From: Symploca sp. SIO3C6
GTDB taxonomy: Bacteria; Cyanobacteriota; Cyanobacteriia; Cyanobacteriales; Coleofasciculaceae
Length of the DNA stretch: 64,000 nucleotides
Assembly (NCBI GenBank): GCA_010692425.1
Contig: JAAHHJ010000002.1
Span: 124,001-188,000 of the forward strand
Direction: 5' to 3'
Both the position numbers and the translations under genes were made by a program. Below are positions 17,902 through 27,191 of the stretch, one piece after another. The notes beneath the pieces were generated by a model. That model had not been told where the DNA came from. It saw only the letters and a list, made by a program, of their open reading frames with translations, and did no database searches. The stretch's first letter is position 1, and each line of letters starts with the position of its first letter.

Positions 17902-19473
17902 ATGCTCAGTATACTAATCTGGTTTCCAGTTCTAGGCGCGATCGCTGTTGGATTCTTGCCCTTGCCCCTAGCTCGGTTAAAGCTGATTACATTGACAATC
18001 AGTGGTATTGTCCTCCTCTGGACACTCTGGTTAATGAATCAATTTGACTTTAACAACCCGCTGCTTCAGTTACAAGAATACATTCCCTGGCTGACATCTT
18101 TGGGATTAAATTACAACCTGGGAGTAGATGGGCTGTCGCTACCGCTGTTAGCTCTAAATAGTTTTTTGACCTGGATTGCTATCTATAGTAGTAGCGAACA
18201 GACTAACCGCCCCCGCCTCTTTTACGCCTTGATTCTACTGGTAAGTGGAGCAGTAGCAGGTGCATTCCTGGCACAAAATTTGCTGCTGTTTTTCCTGTTC
18301 TACGAATTGGAACTAATCCCGTTTTACCTGCTGATTGCCATTTGGGGTGGTGAAAAGCGTGGGTATGCTGCTACCAAATTCTTGCTTTACACCGCCGTTT
18401 CTGGTGCCTTGATCCTCGCAGGTTTCTTGGGCTTAATTTGGTTTACGGGCGCATCCAGTTTTGCTTATGAGTCAATAGCCGGACAAACTCTTCCTCTAGG
18501 ACTACAAATTCTACTGCTGAGTGTCCTACTAATTGGATTTGGCATCAAAATTCCTCTAGTACCATTGCATACGTGGTTGCCAGATACCTATGTTGCTGCC
18601 TCCTCACCTGTGGTAATTTTGTTGGGAGGGGTATTAGCTAAACTGGGTGCTTATGGAATTCTCCGTTTCGGTTTAGGACTGTTTCCTGAGGCTTGGGCAA
18701 CTTTAGCACCGGGATTGGCAACTTGGGCAACGGTAAGTGTTCTCTATGGGGCGATGGTGGCGATCGCTCAAAAAGATATTAAACGCATGGTAGCCTACAG
18801 TTCCATTGGACACATGGGTTATATTCTCTTAGGTGGAGCTTCACTAACTGCTCTAAGCCTAGTAGGAGCAGTGGCTCAAATGGTAGCGCACGGTCTGATT
18901 TTGGCAATTCTCTTTCACTTAGTGGGTGTGGTAGAAGCTAAAGTAGGAACCCGTGAACTCGATGTTCTCAATGGGCTAATGAATCCGATCCGGGGATTGC
19001 CTTTGATTAGTGCCTTACTAGTGCTTAGTGGTATGGCAAGTGCCGGAATTCCTGGTTTAGTGGGGTTTGTCGCAGAATTTTTAGTATTTCAAGGCAGCTA
19101 CAGTGTCTTTCGGCTACAAACCCTGTTGTGCGTGGTTGGTAGTGGATTAACGGCTGTTTATTTTGTTATTCTGCTAAACCGTACCTGCTTCGGGAAATTG
19201 GACAATGCGATCGCCTATTTCCCTAAAGTTGAATGGCGAGAACGAGTTCCAGCACTAATTCTGGCAGTTACCATTCTTTTTCTAGGAATTCAACCAACTT
19301 GGCTAGTGCGTTGGAGTGAATCGACTACAACTGCAATGGTTGCAGCTATTCCTAAAGCTCAAACGGAACTAGTTGCAATTGAACAAGGAGACAGCAGACA
19401 GGAGCCAGGAATCAGAACCAAAAAAATGGAAGACACTGTGGCAAAGGCAGAGATATCTTTGCCCAATAACTGA
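17902..19473 (+). CDS. ndhD3: NDH-1 subunit 4, inducible CO2-uptake form (NdhD3)
   Basis: Antiporter-like membrane subunit (NuoM family) of NDH-1MS, 523 residues, about 14 membrane helices. Motifs: LGVDGLSLPLLALNSFLTW, FFLFYELELIPFYLLIAIWG (the Glu of the proton path), LVPLHTWLPDTYVAASSPVV and QKDIKRMVAYSSIGHMGYI. The C-terminal ~30 residues are a hydrophilic tail. It starts 57 bp after ndhF3 and precedes cupA by 125 bp. The order of genes assigns it to the D3 class. Confidence 0.93.
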   Translation: MLSILIWFPVLGAIAVGFLPLPLARLKLITLTISGIVLLWTLWLMNQFDFNNPLLQLQEYIPWLTSLGLNYNLGVDGLSLPLLALNSFLTWIAIYSSSEQTNRPRLFYALILLVSGAVAGAFLAQNLLLFFLFYELELIPFYLLIAIWGGEKRGYAATKFLLYTAVSGALILAGFLGLIWFTGASSFAYESIAGQTLPLGLQILLLSVLLIGFGIKIPLVPLHTWLPDTYVAASSPVVILLGGVLAKLGAYGILRFGLGLFPEAWATLAPGLATWATVSVLYGAMVAIAQKDIKRMVAYSSIGHMGYILLGGASLTALSLVGAVAQMVAHGLILAILFHLVGVVEAKVGTRELDVLNGLMNPIRGLPLISALLVLSGMASAGIPGLVGFVAEFLVFQGSYSVFRLQTLLCVVGSGLTAVYFVILLNRTCFGKLDNAIAYFPKVEWRERVPALILAVTILFLGIQPTWLVRWSESTTTAMVAAIPKAQTELVAIEQGDSRQEPGIRTKKMEDTVAKAEISLPNN

Positions 19474-19598
19474 CTCCCCAGGAGCATAGAATTCTTCTTG
19501 CCAAGCTACTCTGTTTTTATTCCTTTCTGAGTCGAAGACTTCCCGCCGAAAGCTTTTTAAAAACAAAAAATAAACCACCTCAATTCTTCATTTTTGCC

Positions 19599-20909
19599 AT
19601 GGCAACGACTATCGTTTCCCCTTCACCAACTAAACTTCCTCCTTCGACCCACGAATTTGCCGATATCATTCATCGCCTGGAAGCTGGTGGGTCAATGTTA
19701 CCAGATACTCCCGAAAATCTCATGCAAATTATTGGCATTTACAAAGCCTATGCAGTGCCAATGGATTTTTACTGGCGGGATTTACTCTACATTGCCGAGC
19801 GCGTTTTTTTGAATCCACTACCTGCGTTCAAATATTTCCTACCTAAAGAGTACCTGGAACTGCACAACCATTATGCGGGAGAGGATGCTGACTTGCGGAT
19901 TTGGCGGGGAGAAGCCACTGCTCATCCAGAGTTACTGGAATTCATGCAAACAGGGGAAGTCAAACAAAAGTTCCCCAAATTGTTTCACCATCTGTGGCAC
20001 GATCGCATCAATATGGAATTCGCCGAAGCATGTATGCGTTCAATGTTCTGGCATCGACAGATGTATGCGCCAGTCAACAAGTTTGACTCCTATCTCGATA
20101 CAGATGAGTACAAAGCCAATGCAGATCAAGCTATTCGTGCCTACTTCCAAGGCAATCCCTTAATGTTGGGACTCTACAAACTCTTCCCAGATATGTTTAT
20201 TGAACAAGTTAGGCAACTTTCCTATTATGCCAATCTGGGATTGTTCTGGGAGGTGATGGCTCCTGTATTTTTTGAGATGTCTGACCTTTATGATGAAGGC
20301 AAATTTAAAAGCGTTCCAGATGCCATGAATTTTTTGGTCAACGGGATTTTTGCGATCGCAGGTCGTCCCATCTACCACCATGTTTACATTAGTGGTGAAT
20401 GCTATGAAATTATCCCTAAGTCTAAAGGCTTTATGTGGCTTTATGAAGCCGCTCTACCCTATGTTGAAGCTGTATTCTACCGTACATCTCCATTCCGGGG
20501 TACCAAGTCCTATAATGCCCAAGCCAGACAAGTTCCCACTGACCAAAAAGACTTTCACTATGGCATCCTCTACGCCGATGTTTTCCCAGTCGGCACTGCT
20601 GGCATTCCACCCACCTTACTAATGCAGGACATGCTGCACTTCTTACCGCCGTACCTGGTAAATTACTACCAGCAGCACTGTCGAGGAGAAAACGATATGT
20701 TAATCCAACTGGGAATTACTTTTCAGCGCTCAATGTACAACGTTACCTCCGCCGTAATTCAGGCATTACGCACAGCCCTTCTGTATCCGCTCGATGACCC
20801 TAATCCTAAGCATCTGATGGCAAACCGTCAGTTCTTTGAGTTACAACTGGATCGATTCAAACGGAAAGAAGCCCGTCTGCGTGATATTCAGTGCCAGGAC
20901 TACCGATAA
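19599..20909 (+). CDS. cupA: CO2 hydration protein CupA (ChpY)
   Basis: Peripheral subunit that attaches to NdhF3/NdhD3 and is thought to act as a carbonic-anhydrase-like CO2-to-bicarbonate converter driven by NDH-1. It has 436 residues of the cyanobacteria-specific ChpX/ChpY family, recognised from segments such as PMDFYWRDLLYIAERVFLNP, FHHLWHDRINMEFAEACMRS and FYRTSPFRGTKSYNAQARQV. His and Cys/Glu residues in WHDR and MFWHRQ are candidate zinc ligands (inference). CupA rather than CupB because ndhF3/ndhD3 and the fasciclin gene flank it. Confidence 0.93.
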   Translation: MATTIVSPSPTKLPPSTHEFADIIHRLEAGGSMLPDTPENLMQIIGIYKAYAVPMDFYWRDLLYIAERVFLNPLPAFKYFLPKEYLELHNHYAGEDADLRIWRGEATAHPELLEFMQTGEVKQKFPKLFHHLWHDRINMEFAEACMRSMFWHRQMYAPVNKFDSYLDTDEYKANADQAIRAYFQGNPLMLGLYKLFPDMFIEQVRQLSYYANLGLFWEVMAPVFFEMSDLYDEGKFKSVPDAMNFLVNGIFAIAGRPIYHHVYISGECYEIIPKSKGFMWLYEAALPYVEAVFYRTSPFRGTKSYNAQARQVPTDQKDFHYGILYADVFPVGTAGIPPTLLMQDMLHFLPPYLVNYYQQHCRGENDMLIQLGITFQRSMYNVTSAVIQALRTALLYPLDDPNPKHLMANRQFFELQLDRFKRKEARLRDIQCQDYR

Positions 20910-20946
20910 TACCAATTTCTTTCCAAGAATGCTACAAATAGTTTTG

Positions 20947-20981
20947 TAATAAGTAATAAGTAATAAGTAATAAGTAATAAG
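20947..20981 (+). repeat. STRR array (TAATAAG)5 inside the cup operon
   Basis: Five exact heptamers, 37 bp after the cupA stop and in sense orientation, followed by TTTAATTTAC. It lies between cupA and cupS, which suggests either that cupS has its own promoter or that the array is transcribed as part of the operon. TAA codons fall in all three frames. Confidence 0.88.
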
Positions 20982-21148
20982 TTTAATTTACTTTTGATTG
21001 CTTAAATTGAACTATTTTTTTAGTGCCTATTACTTGTAAGTTTTACTCAAAAAATATTTGTAGCAGACATTTAATTATTTCCAATGAAATTATCCACTTT
21101 AAACACTCTTCCACTTCACCATACCCCTACAGTTGCAAGGTAATTTAA

Positions 21149-21550
21149 ATGGCAAACATCGTTGATATCGCAGTCAGTGCAGGTAACTTTAAAACGCTGC
21201 TAACTGCTGTTGAGATAGCTGGCTTAGTTGAAACACTAAAAGGTTCCGGTCCATTTACTGTATTTGCGCCCAATGATGATGCCTTCGCCAAACTGCCTCC
21301 CGGAACGATTCAAACTCTAGTACAAAATATCCCACAACTCACTCGAATTCTGACGTACCATGTTGTGCCAGCTAAGTTAACACGAGCAGATTTAGCCAAA
21401 CTCGACACTGTCATTTCGATAGAAGGCTCACCAATTCCCATTCACGCTTCCGATGGATTTGAAGTGAAGAATTCAACAGTGGTTGCTGCTGATATTGAAG
21501 CAGATAACGGTATCATTCATGTCCTAGAGCAAGTCATATTAATGGGATGA
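21149..21550 (+). CDS. cupS: fasciclin-domain protein CupS
   Basis: Small soluble subunit of the NDH-1MS CO2-uptake complex, 133 residues forming a single fasciclin (FAS1) domain: [56 protein letters not shown] and the closing [19 protein letters not shown]. No signal peptide, as expected for the cytoplasmic CupS and unlike secreted fasciclins. It is separated from cupA by 239 bp that include a repeat array. An ordinary fasciclin protein is the alternative, but the operon position makes CupS much more likely. Confidence 0.88.
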   Translation: MANIVDIAVSAGNFKTLLTAVEIAGLVETLKGSGPFTVFAPNDDAFAKLPPGTIQTLVQNIPQLTRILTYHVVPAKLTRADLAKLDTVISIEGSPIPIHASDGFEVKNSTVVAADIEADNGIIHVLEQVILMG

Positions 21551-21820
21551 CTCATACAGATTAATTGATATACTTGGTTGGACTTGTTGACAAAAGGTAT
21601 TGGCTTGCCAGATACTGATTAACTGAAATTCACCCCATCTTTTAGGCTGGAGTTTTGCTCAAAACCCGATAATTAGTTTAAGGAAAGAGCACCAAGCAAC
21701 AAATATAGCAACTGACATGCAGATTAGGACATACTATTTTGATTCAAAGGTAACTCTTAACTCTTAACAGGGAAACGTGAAAGTGTCCTAACAGCTATGG
21801 CGACTGCTATATATCTATTA

Positions 21821-21865
21821 TTATTACTTATTACTTATTACTTATTACTTATTACTTATTACTTA
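21821..21865 (-). repeat. STRR array (TAATAAG)5, minus sense
   Basis: On the plus strand CTTATTA is repeated five times (21827-21861) with partial units on both sides; on the minus strand this is TAATAAG. It begins only a few bases after the stop of the TPR-CHAT gene and reads in that gene's sense, between two convergent genes. Confidence 0.88.
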
Positions 21866-21871
21866 CTATCT

Positions 21872-24172
21872 TCATTCCGCCTCGCCAATTAAGGTAAAGC
21901 TTGCCCAATTGTTAGGATCACGCTTTTTTTCAAGCATCGTCAACATCGCTTGGCGCAGGGCTTGGGCTTTGTCGAGTTTGCCCTCTTCGAGATTGGTATA
22001 AAAATCTATCATCAATGTAGCAGTAGCGTAGTCTGGCACCCGCCACAAGGAAACCAGAACGCTGGGAACACCAGCAGTGATAAATGAGCGTGAGAGTCCA
22101 ATAACACCATCTCCAGTTAGCTTGCCTCTTCCAGTATTGCAAGCGCTCAGGACAACAAGTTCAGCTTTAAGATTTAGGGGAGCGATTTCTGGAGCTGTGA
22201 GCAAACCATCATCGGTTTGGGTGGGGGCAAGTGCGATTGCACCAGGAGCCTCTAGTGCTTCGAGCCAAGCAGACTTTCCCTCGTTAATACGTTTATGAAC
22301 TAAGAAGTGATCCAATAAGCCGTGAGTTGCCAAATGAATTATTCTGGCATTAGGCATTTTCTGCATAATTGTCACCTTGGAGGCTTTGTCACCAATCAGA
22401 GGAGCTGTATTATGTATCTGGGCAATCTCTTGGGCTTCCCTTTCTGCACCTGGCAATGAGGTTAACTGCCTAGGCAGTTTCTCCCAGTTAGTTGCAATCT
22501 TTGGCATGGTAGGATTGCCTACCACCAGTACCTCAGATGCATTACCAGGGACTTGTGGGCGACGCTTATGGGTTAAATCGAGTACTTGAATCGAGGGTGC
22601 AGTCTGAATCGTGTGTTTTTCGATTAAATATTTGTCGTTTTTGTCTAGCAGAGCAGGAAAAGGAGCTAGGAATAGAGATTCTTGGGGTATAAAGATAATG
22701 CGTTCTTCTGGATTGGTGGGTAAGAGTTGAGCAATAGGTTGGATCAACAGATCATGGAGTTGCCGTAAACCATTAGCTTTTCTATCTAGCACCTCTTTAC
22801 TGTCACGAGCTCTAGCACCAATAGATTTACGGGTTTTTTTAACTAATTTTTCCAGGGATTTACCTTTGAGTTCAACTTGCTTGAAGGCTATTTCACCTGT
22901 AGGTTTGACTACCCAGATGTAGAGAGAATTAAAAACGATTGAATATTCAACCAGCGTAGCTTTTTGTTGTCTAGCTATTTGCTGGATTTGCTTGGTTGTT
23001 AGAGGTTCGGTGGAGATAGGATTAATGGTACCTTGTAAAACTTGGTTGGAGTTATCTGATATACGTGAAGCTAATAACTCTACAAAAGCTCTGGCTCTAC
23101 CTCTTTCGGCAATCTCTAGGGCTTGATTGGTTTTATTAAGGGCTACTAGAGTTTGTTGTAGATTGCGATAGACATCAGTTTGGGTGTCAAAGATGGAGAC
23201 TTTGTTAGCATCAGTTAATTCAGGGCGTAGAGATTCGTAAACCTCAATAGCTTTCAATAGCCTAATAGAAGCATCAGTATACTGCTCTAGATTATAGTAT
23301 GCAGCTCCTATAGTGTTGAGGGAAGCTGCTTCTGCTTGTCTAGATCCGATTTCCCTAGCAATCGCTAAAGATTTCTCCTCGAAAGTGATTGCCTTGTGAT
23401 ATTCTCCCAGTTGAAAGTAAGCAGAACCCAAATGAGTAAGGGCATAAGCTTCTCTGGTTCTATTCTCGGTTTCCCTAGCAATCGTCAGAGACTGCTCGTA
23501 TAATTTGATCAATTCTTGAGGTTCTAAGAACTTGTAAGCAAGTTGCAAATTATTGAGGACAATCGCTTCTTCTGTTTGAGCGTCGATTTCCCTAGCAATC
23601 GCCAGAGACTGCTCGTATAATTCAAATGCTTTTTGGTATTGCTCAAGATCAGAGTAAGCAAGTCCCAATTTAGCAAGGACATAGGCTTCCCCTGCTCTAT
23701 CGTTGATTTCCCTTGTAATCGCCAGAGACTGCTCGTAGAATTCGATTACTTTCTGGTATTGTCCTAGGGCATGGTAAGCAAGTCCCAATTTAATCAGGGC
23801 ATTGGCTTCTTTTGCTCTATTGTTGATTTCCCTTGTAATCGCCAGAGACTGCTCGTAGGATTCGATTACTTTCTGGTATTGTCCTAGGGCGTGGTAAGCA
23901 ACTCCCACATTAATTAGAGAAGATGCTTCTTCTGCTCTATTCCCAATTGTCTGATAGATAGTCAATGCCTGTAGCCAAGACTCCAAAGCATCGTTAAACT
24001 GACTATTGTTGTATTGTTGAATACCTTGTTGTACTAGTAGGTAGGCTTCGGCTTGAGGATTAGCTGACATTTGAGCTAACAATGGCTTTATTGAGAAAGC
24101 AGGAAGTAAAGGCACTGTGCTAGCCGATAGTAGAGAGATGAGGGCGAGTAGTGTAATGCTTTTCAATCGCAT
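21872..24172 (-). CDS. TPR-CHAT protein with signal peptide
   Basis: Exported or membrane-tethered protein of 766 residues: signal peptide (LLALISLLSASTVPLLPAF...LLAQ), then about seven TPR-like units of 40 residues (~45-320), a helical linker, and a C-terminal CHAT protease-like domain (~480-766). The catalytic pair is RIIHLATHGLLD (His) and LVVLSACNTGRGKLTGDGVI (Cys), followed by VPSVLVSLWRVPD. Two of the repeats (DNA ~23700-23880) are almost identical at 120-bp spacing, showing recent duplication. This is a very common cyanobacterial architecture of unknown substrate. Confidence 0.92.
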   Translation of the reverse strand: MRLKSITLLALISLLSASTVPLLPAFSIKPLLAQMSANPQAEAYLLVQQGIQQYNNSQFNDALESWLQALTIYQTIGNRAEEASSLINVGVAYHALGQYQKVIESYEQSLAITREINNRAKEANALIKLGLAYHALGQYQKVIEFYEQSLAITREINDRAGEAYVLAKLGLAYSDLEQYQKAFELYEQSLAIAREIDAQTEEAIVLNNLQLAYKFLEPQELIKLYEQSLTIARETENRTREAYALTHLGSAYFQLGEYHKAITFEEKSLAIAREIGSRQAEAASLNTIGAAYYNLEQYTDASIRLLKAIEVYESLRPELTDANKVSIFDTQTDVYRNLQQTLVALNKTNQALEIAERGRARAFVELLASRISDNSNQVLQGTINPISTEPLTTKQIQQIARQQKATLVEYSIVFNSLYIWVVKPTGEIAFKQVELKGKSLEKLVKKTRKSIGARARDSKEVLDRKANGLRQLHDLLIQPIAQLLPTNPEERIIFIPQESLFLAPFPALLDKNDKYLIEKHTIQTAPSIQVLDLTHKRRPQVPGNASEVLVVGNPTMPKIATNWEKLPRQLTSLPGAEREAQEIAQIHNTAPLIGDKASKVTIMQKMPNARIIHLATHGLLDHFLVHKRINEGKSAWLEALEAPGAIALAPTQTDDGLLTAPEIAPLNLKAELVVLSACNTGRGKLTGDGVIGLSRSFITAGVPSVLVSLWRVPDYATATLMIDFYTNLEEGKLDKAQALRQAMLTMLEKKRDPNNWASFTLIGEAE

Positions 24173-24472
24173 AGCGGTAGAATACCCTTATTAGCTAATA
24201 TTTTTCTCGTTTAGCACCCTATGCAGAAACTAAAATACTGCCTATTAAAGTGAAGCAGCATTTTACTGAGCTTCTGAAGTCTCACAAAAGTCAGCTTATC
24301 CTTATTCTCACCACCTGATATCTAAGGCTAGATAGAATCCTGATGCTGCCCTTATATATATCCTTATATATATTTGGAGACTCTAAGAATATGCAAGATG
24401 CTAATAAAATAATAAATTATAAATTGTCATCAAAAAGTATCAAACAGGAAATAGCATTGTTATCACGTATTA

Positions 24473-24500
24473 CTTATTACTTATTACTTATTACTTATTA
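24473..24500 (-). repeat. STRR array (TAATAAG)4, minus sense
   Basis: CTTATTA four times on the plus strand, which reads TAATAAG on the minus strand, starting about 8 bp after the stop of the cNMP/AAA+/Fe-S gene and in its sense. Confidence 0.88.
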
Positions 24501-24508
24501 CTTAAAAT

Positions 24509-27100
24509 TCAGACAATAACTTTCCACATCATCCAACCCAATACCACTGTACCAAGATGTTGCAGCACAAGTGATCGCCATGATTGACCAGCAATTTTTT
24601 GTGTGAGCAGCACTGTCAGCAAGACACCTGTAATTAAAGTAGTTCCCTGCAAAAAAGCGATGACAGCTGGATGAGCAACCAAAACAGGTAATCCTTCTGT
24701 GCTCAAACCAAAAGTGGCAAAAGTAACTGGTAACAGCCTTCCTCCTTCAGTTAAACCCAGCCGTAAATAGTGAGCCAAGTTACCTGCCAGCACTAATGGT
24801 AAATAACCATAAGCCAACTTAACAAAAGAGCGAGGTCGAGTAATGTTCCTTCTCAACTTACCCTCTGGAAATACAGATTTAAAATTGTGACTTAGTAGAT
24901 AAAAAAGCTGCATACTGCCATAGGAAATTAAAGGGATAACTGCTGGAATAATTAAAGCAGCTACTGATAATCCCAAATGTAACCAAAACTCACTTAAATT
25001 CAGCGATAATCCTAACCAGACCTGTAACTCTGGTAGCCGATGTAGAAATATTCCGCCTAATAATAATAGCAATAACGCCACTTCATAGCTGCGTGGTATG
25101 TGAGTTGTCCATAGTTCAATGCCTGGAGGGCGTAAATTAAACTCAACAGAGCGATGAGGACAGGCTTTCAAACAAGTCATGCACAGCACACAGTCGCGGT
25201 TATCTTGTAGTTGTGCAGGGTGAGAGTAAAGGGGACAACCTTCTGTCTCTAAACCCTCTCCTTTTTTAGGACCACCCTTATAACATTGATAGGTAGTACA
25301 TTCAGCAGAACAAATACCTTGCTGTGCCCGCAATTCAGTCATCGATAATTTGGCAAATAAGCCATTCATACCACCAATGGGGCAGAGATATCGGCACCAA
25401 AATCGACGCTCAAAAATTGCCGAAAAAATCATTGCTCCGGCAGTAATTAACAATAATAAACAAGCGGAAAGATAGGCAGTGTTTTCTAGGTTCCAGAGTT
25501 CTTCCCACAGGAAAATTAGTAAAAATAAGCCAAACAAAAACCAGCCGCCCCATTTTTCAGCAGACTCTCTGGGCCATTTTTTTAACTGACGCGGCCATAA
25601 CCAAAGAGAAAGTTTTTGAGTAACCTCCCCATAAATCATAAAGGGACAAACTGCACACCAGAGGCGTCCAACAAAGGGAAAACTAATTAGAATTACGGGC
25701 CACCACCAGGCCCAAAATAGATTTAAGGTGAAATTTTCTTGGCGATTTTGGGGGGCAACAAATCCTATCAATACTACTAGGGCAAAAAAGGTTAAGGTAA
25801 AACCGTAATTAATTCGTTCTGGCCACCATTTACTGCGCAGAAATTGTCTGAAATTAGGGTAAGAATTCAAGAGATTCCAGCGGAATTGTTTCTTCTTCGT
25901 TTGGGAAGGCCAAACAATTTCTTCTGTAAGTTCTCTAGCACCTGAAGCCTGCACAATTGCCCTCTCGGTGAGACTGCGCAATTCTCTAATATTGTTAGGA
26001 AAATCATAGGCTTGTAATTGGCGCAGTGCTTCTGGGGTAAGGTGGGGTTTGGGAATTCCTCTAGCTCGACAGATCAGACTAAGATAATAATTCATCTGGT
26101 CGCCAAGGTCAGTTTTTCGTACCCGCAGCGGTGGAACTTTAATGGAAATACCAACAATATGGTTAATCTCAGGTAGGGTTTTTTCAGAAATCATAATGAT
26201 CCGCACCCGAGATTGTAATTCAGGATTAGGAATGTGCCCTTGTTCCCTCCTAACTGGTATATAAATACCAGTTTCTAGGAGCATCGCCAGCTGCGGTATT
26301 AATTCTGGGGGTAGCTCTTCAAGATTATTGAGAATCAAGGTACCCTGACAAAGGGATTCAATTAGCCCTGGTTTACCGCCAGCACGACCAAACAGTTCAG
26401 CACCAGAAACTTGTACTGTCGAGCAATCAACTTGAATGACTGGTTCACGTCGGTATGCTGAACCAAAGTGAATCAGGGCAGCTAGATTATCTTTCTCTAA
26501 TCCAGGTTCGCCAAAAATTAGAACTGACTGGCGGCTTTGTGATGCCTGTCTAATTTGCTTGCGCAGCCGCACCGCATAGCGACTTTTACCAATAATCCCA
26601 CGCTTCGCCTTACTAATTAAATAAGGTCGTAAGATTCCTTGACGCTCCTGTTCATCACTAAGTATTGAAGAAATTTGGGCTAAATCTTGTGCTAGCTGCG
26701 GTGAGAAAGCCTGGGAAATTTGAGGGTATTGAGTGAGTAATTTCTGAAACTGGTTGGCAGGTATTACCCAAAGTTGACAATCGCTGCGGGTGATTACAGT
26801 TCTTTGAGCTTCTTGCTCTAATAAAACCTCTTGTAGATTAATTATGGCTCCAGGTAGCCAACTTACTGCCCAGGCGGAACTAGTTTGGGTAGTGCGATTG
26901 CCTTCTAGTTGCCCTTGTTGGAGAATATAGAGGTTTTCTACAGGGGTACCTTCTAAAACAATACATTCATTGGCTTTGACCACACTTTCTTCCATGATTT
27001 GTGCGATCGCTTTCAATACTAGCTCAGGAAGAATGCTGAAGGCTGTTCGTTCACGCAGCCAAGTTACCAAGTCTGGAAAGGTCATAGCTAGCTCTCCCAT
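24509..27100 (-). CDS. cNMP-binding / degenerate AAA+ / membrane polyferredoxin fusion
   Basis: Protein of 863 residues. A cyclic-nucleotide-binding-like beta-roll (~30-150) is followed by an AAA+ domain of the sigma-54-activator type (~165-400): Walker A is GEPGLEKDN, Walker B is LILNNLEEL (Asp replaced), an arginine motif PPLRVRKTDLG is present, but the GAFTGA loop is absent. Membrane helices follow with a NapH/NosR-like cluster-binding part: CAVCPFMIYGE, FWCRYLCPIGGMNG, a Cys-rich stretch and a 4Fe-4S motif CVLCMTCLKACP, then more helices. It looks like a redox-linked membrane sensor. Cyanobacteria generally lack sigma-54, so the AAA+ part is probably repurposed. The start may be residue 6 (MTFPDLVTWL). 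Confidence 0.85.
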   Translation of the reverse strand: MGELAMTFPDLVTWLRERTAFSILPELVLKAIAQIMEESVVKANECIVLEGTPVENLYILQQGQLEGNRTTQTSSAWAVSWLPGAIINLQEVLLEQEAQRTVITRSDCQLWVIPANQFQKLLTQYPQISQAFSPQLAQDLAQISSILSDEQERQGILRPYLISKAKRGIIGKSRYAVRLRKQIRQASQSRQSVLIFGEPGLEKDNLAALIHFGSAYRREPVIQVDCSTVQVSGAELFGRAGGKPGLIESLCQGTLILNNLEELPPELIPQLAMLLETGIYIPVRREQGHIPNPELQSRVRIIMISEKTLPEINHIVGISIKVPPLRVRKTDLGDQMNYYLSLICRARGIPKPHLTPEALRQLQAYDFPNNIRELRSLTERAIVQASGARELTEEIVWPSQTKKKQFRWNLLNSYPNFRQFLRSKWWPERINYGFTLTFFALVVLIGFVAPQNRQENFTLNLFWAWWWPVILISFPFVGRLWCAVCPFMIYGEVTQKLSLWLWPRQLKKWPRESAEKWGGWFLFGLFLLIFLWEELWNLENTAYLSACLLLLITAGAMIFSAIFERRFWCRYLCPIGGMNGLFAKLSMTELRAQQGICSAECTTYQCYKGGPKKGEGLETEGCPLYSHPAQLQDNRDCVLCMTCLKACPHRSVEFNLRPPGIELWTTHIPRSYEVALLLLLLGGIFLHRLPELQVWLGLSLNLSEFWLHLGLSVAALIIPAVIPLISYGSMQLFYLLSHNFKSVFPEGKLRRNITRPRSFVKLAYGYLPLVLAGNLAHYLRLGLTEGGRLLPVTFATFGLSTEGLPVLVAHPAVIAFLQGTTLITGVLLTVLLTQKIAGQSWRSLVLQHLGTVVLGWMMWKVIV

Positions 27101-27191
27101 AGAACCTGGTTTATATTCTATCGGGAGATATCTGTTTGATCAGGAATTATCACAAAATATTATTGTTTAGCGAATCCCAAGAGTTTCATGC

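Noticed and set aside
24509-27100. Sigma-54-dependent transcription activator
   Set aside because: No GAFTGA loop, altered Walker motifs, no HTH, and a membrane Fe-S domain follows instead.
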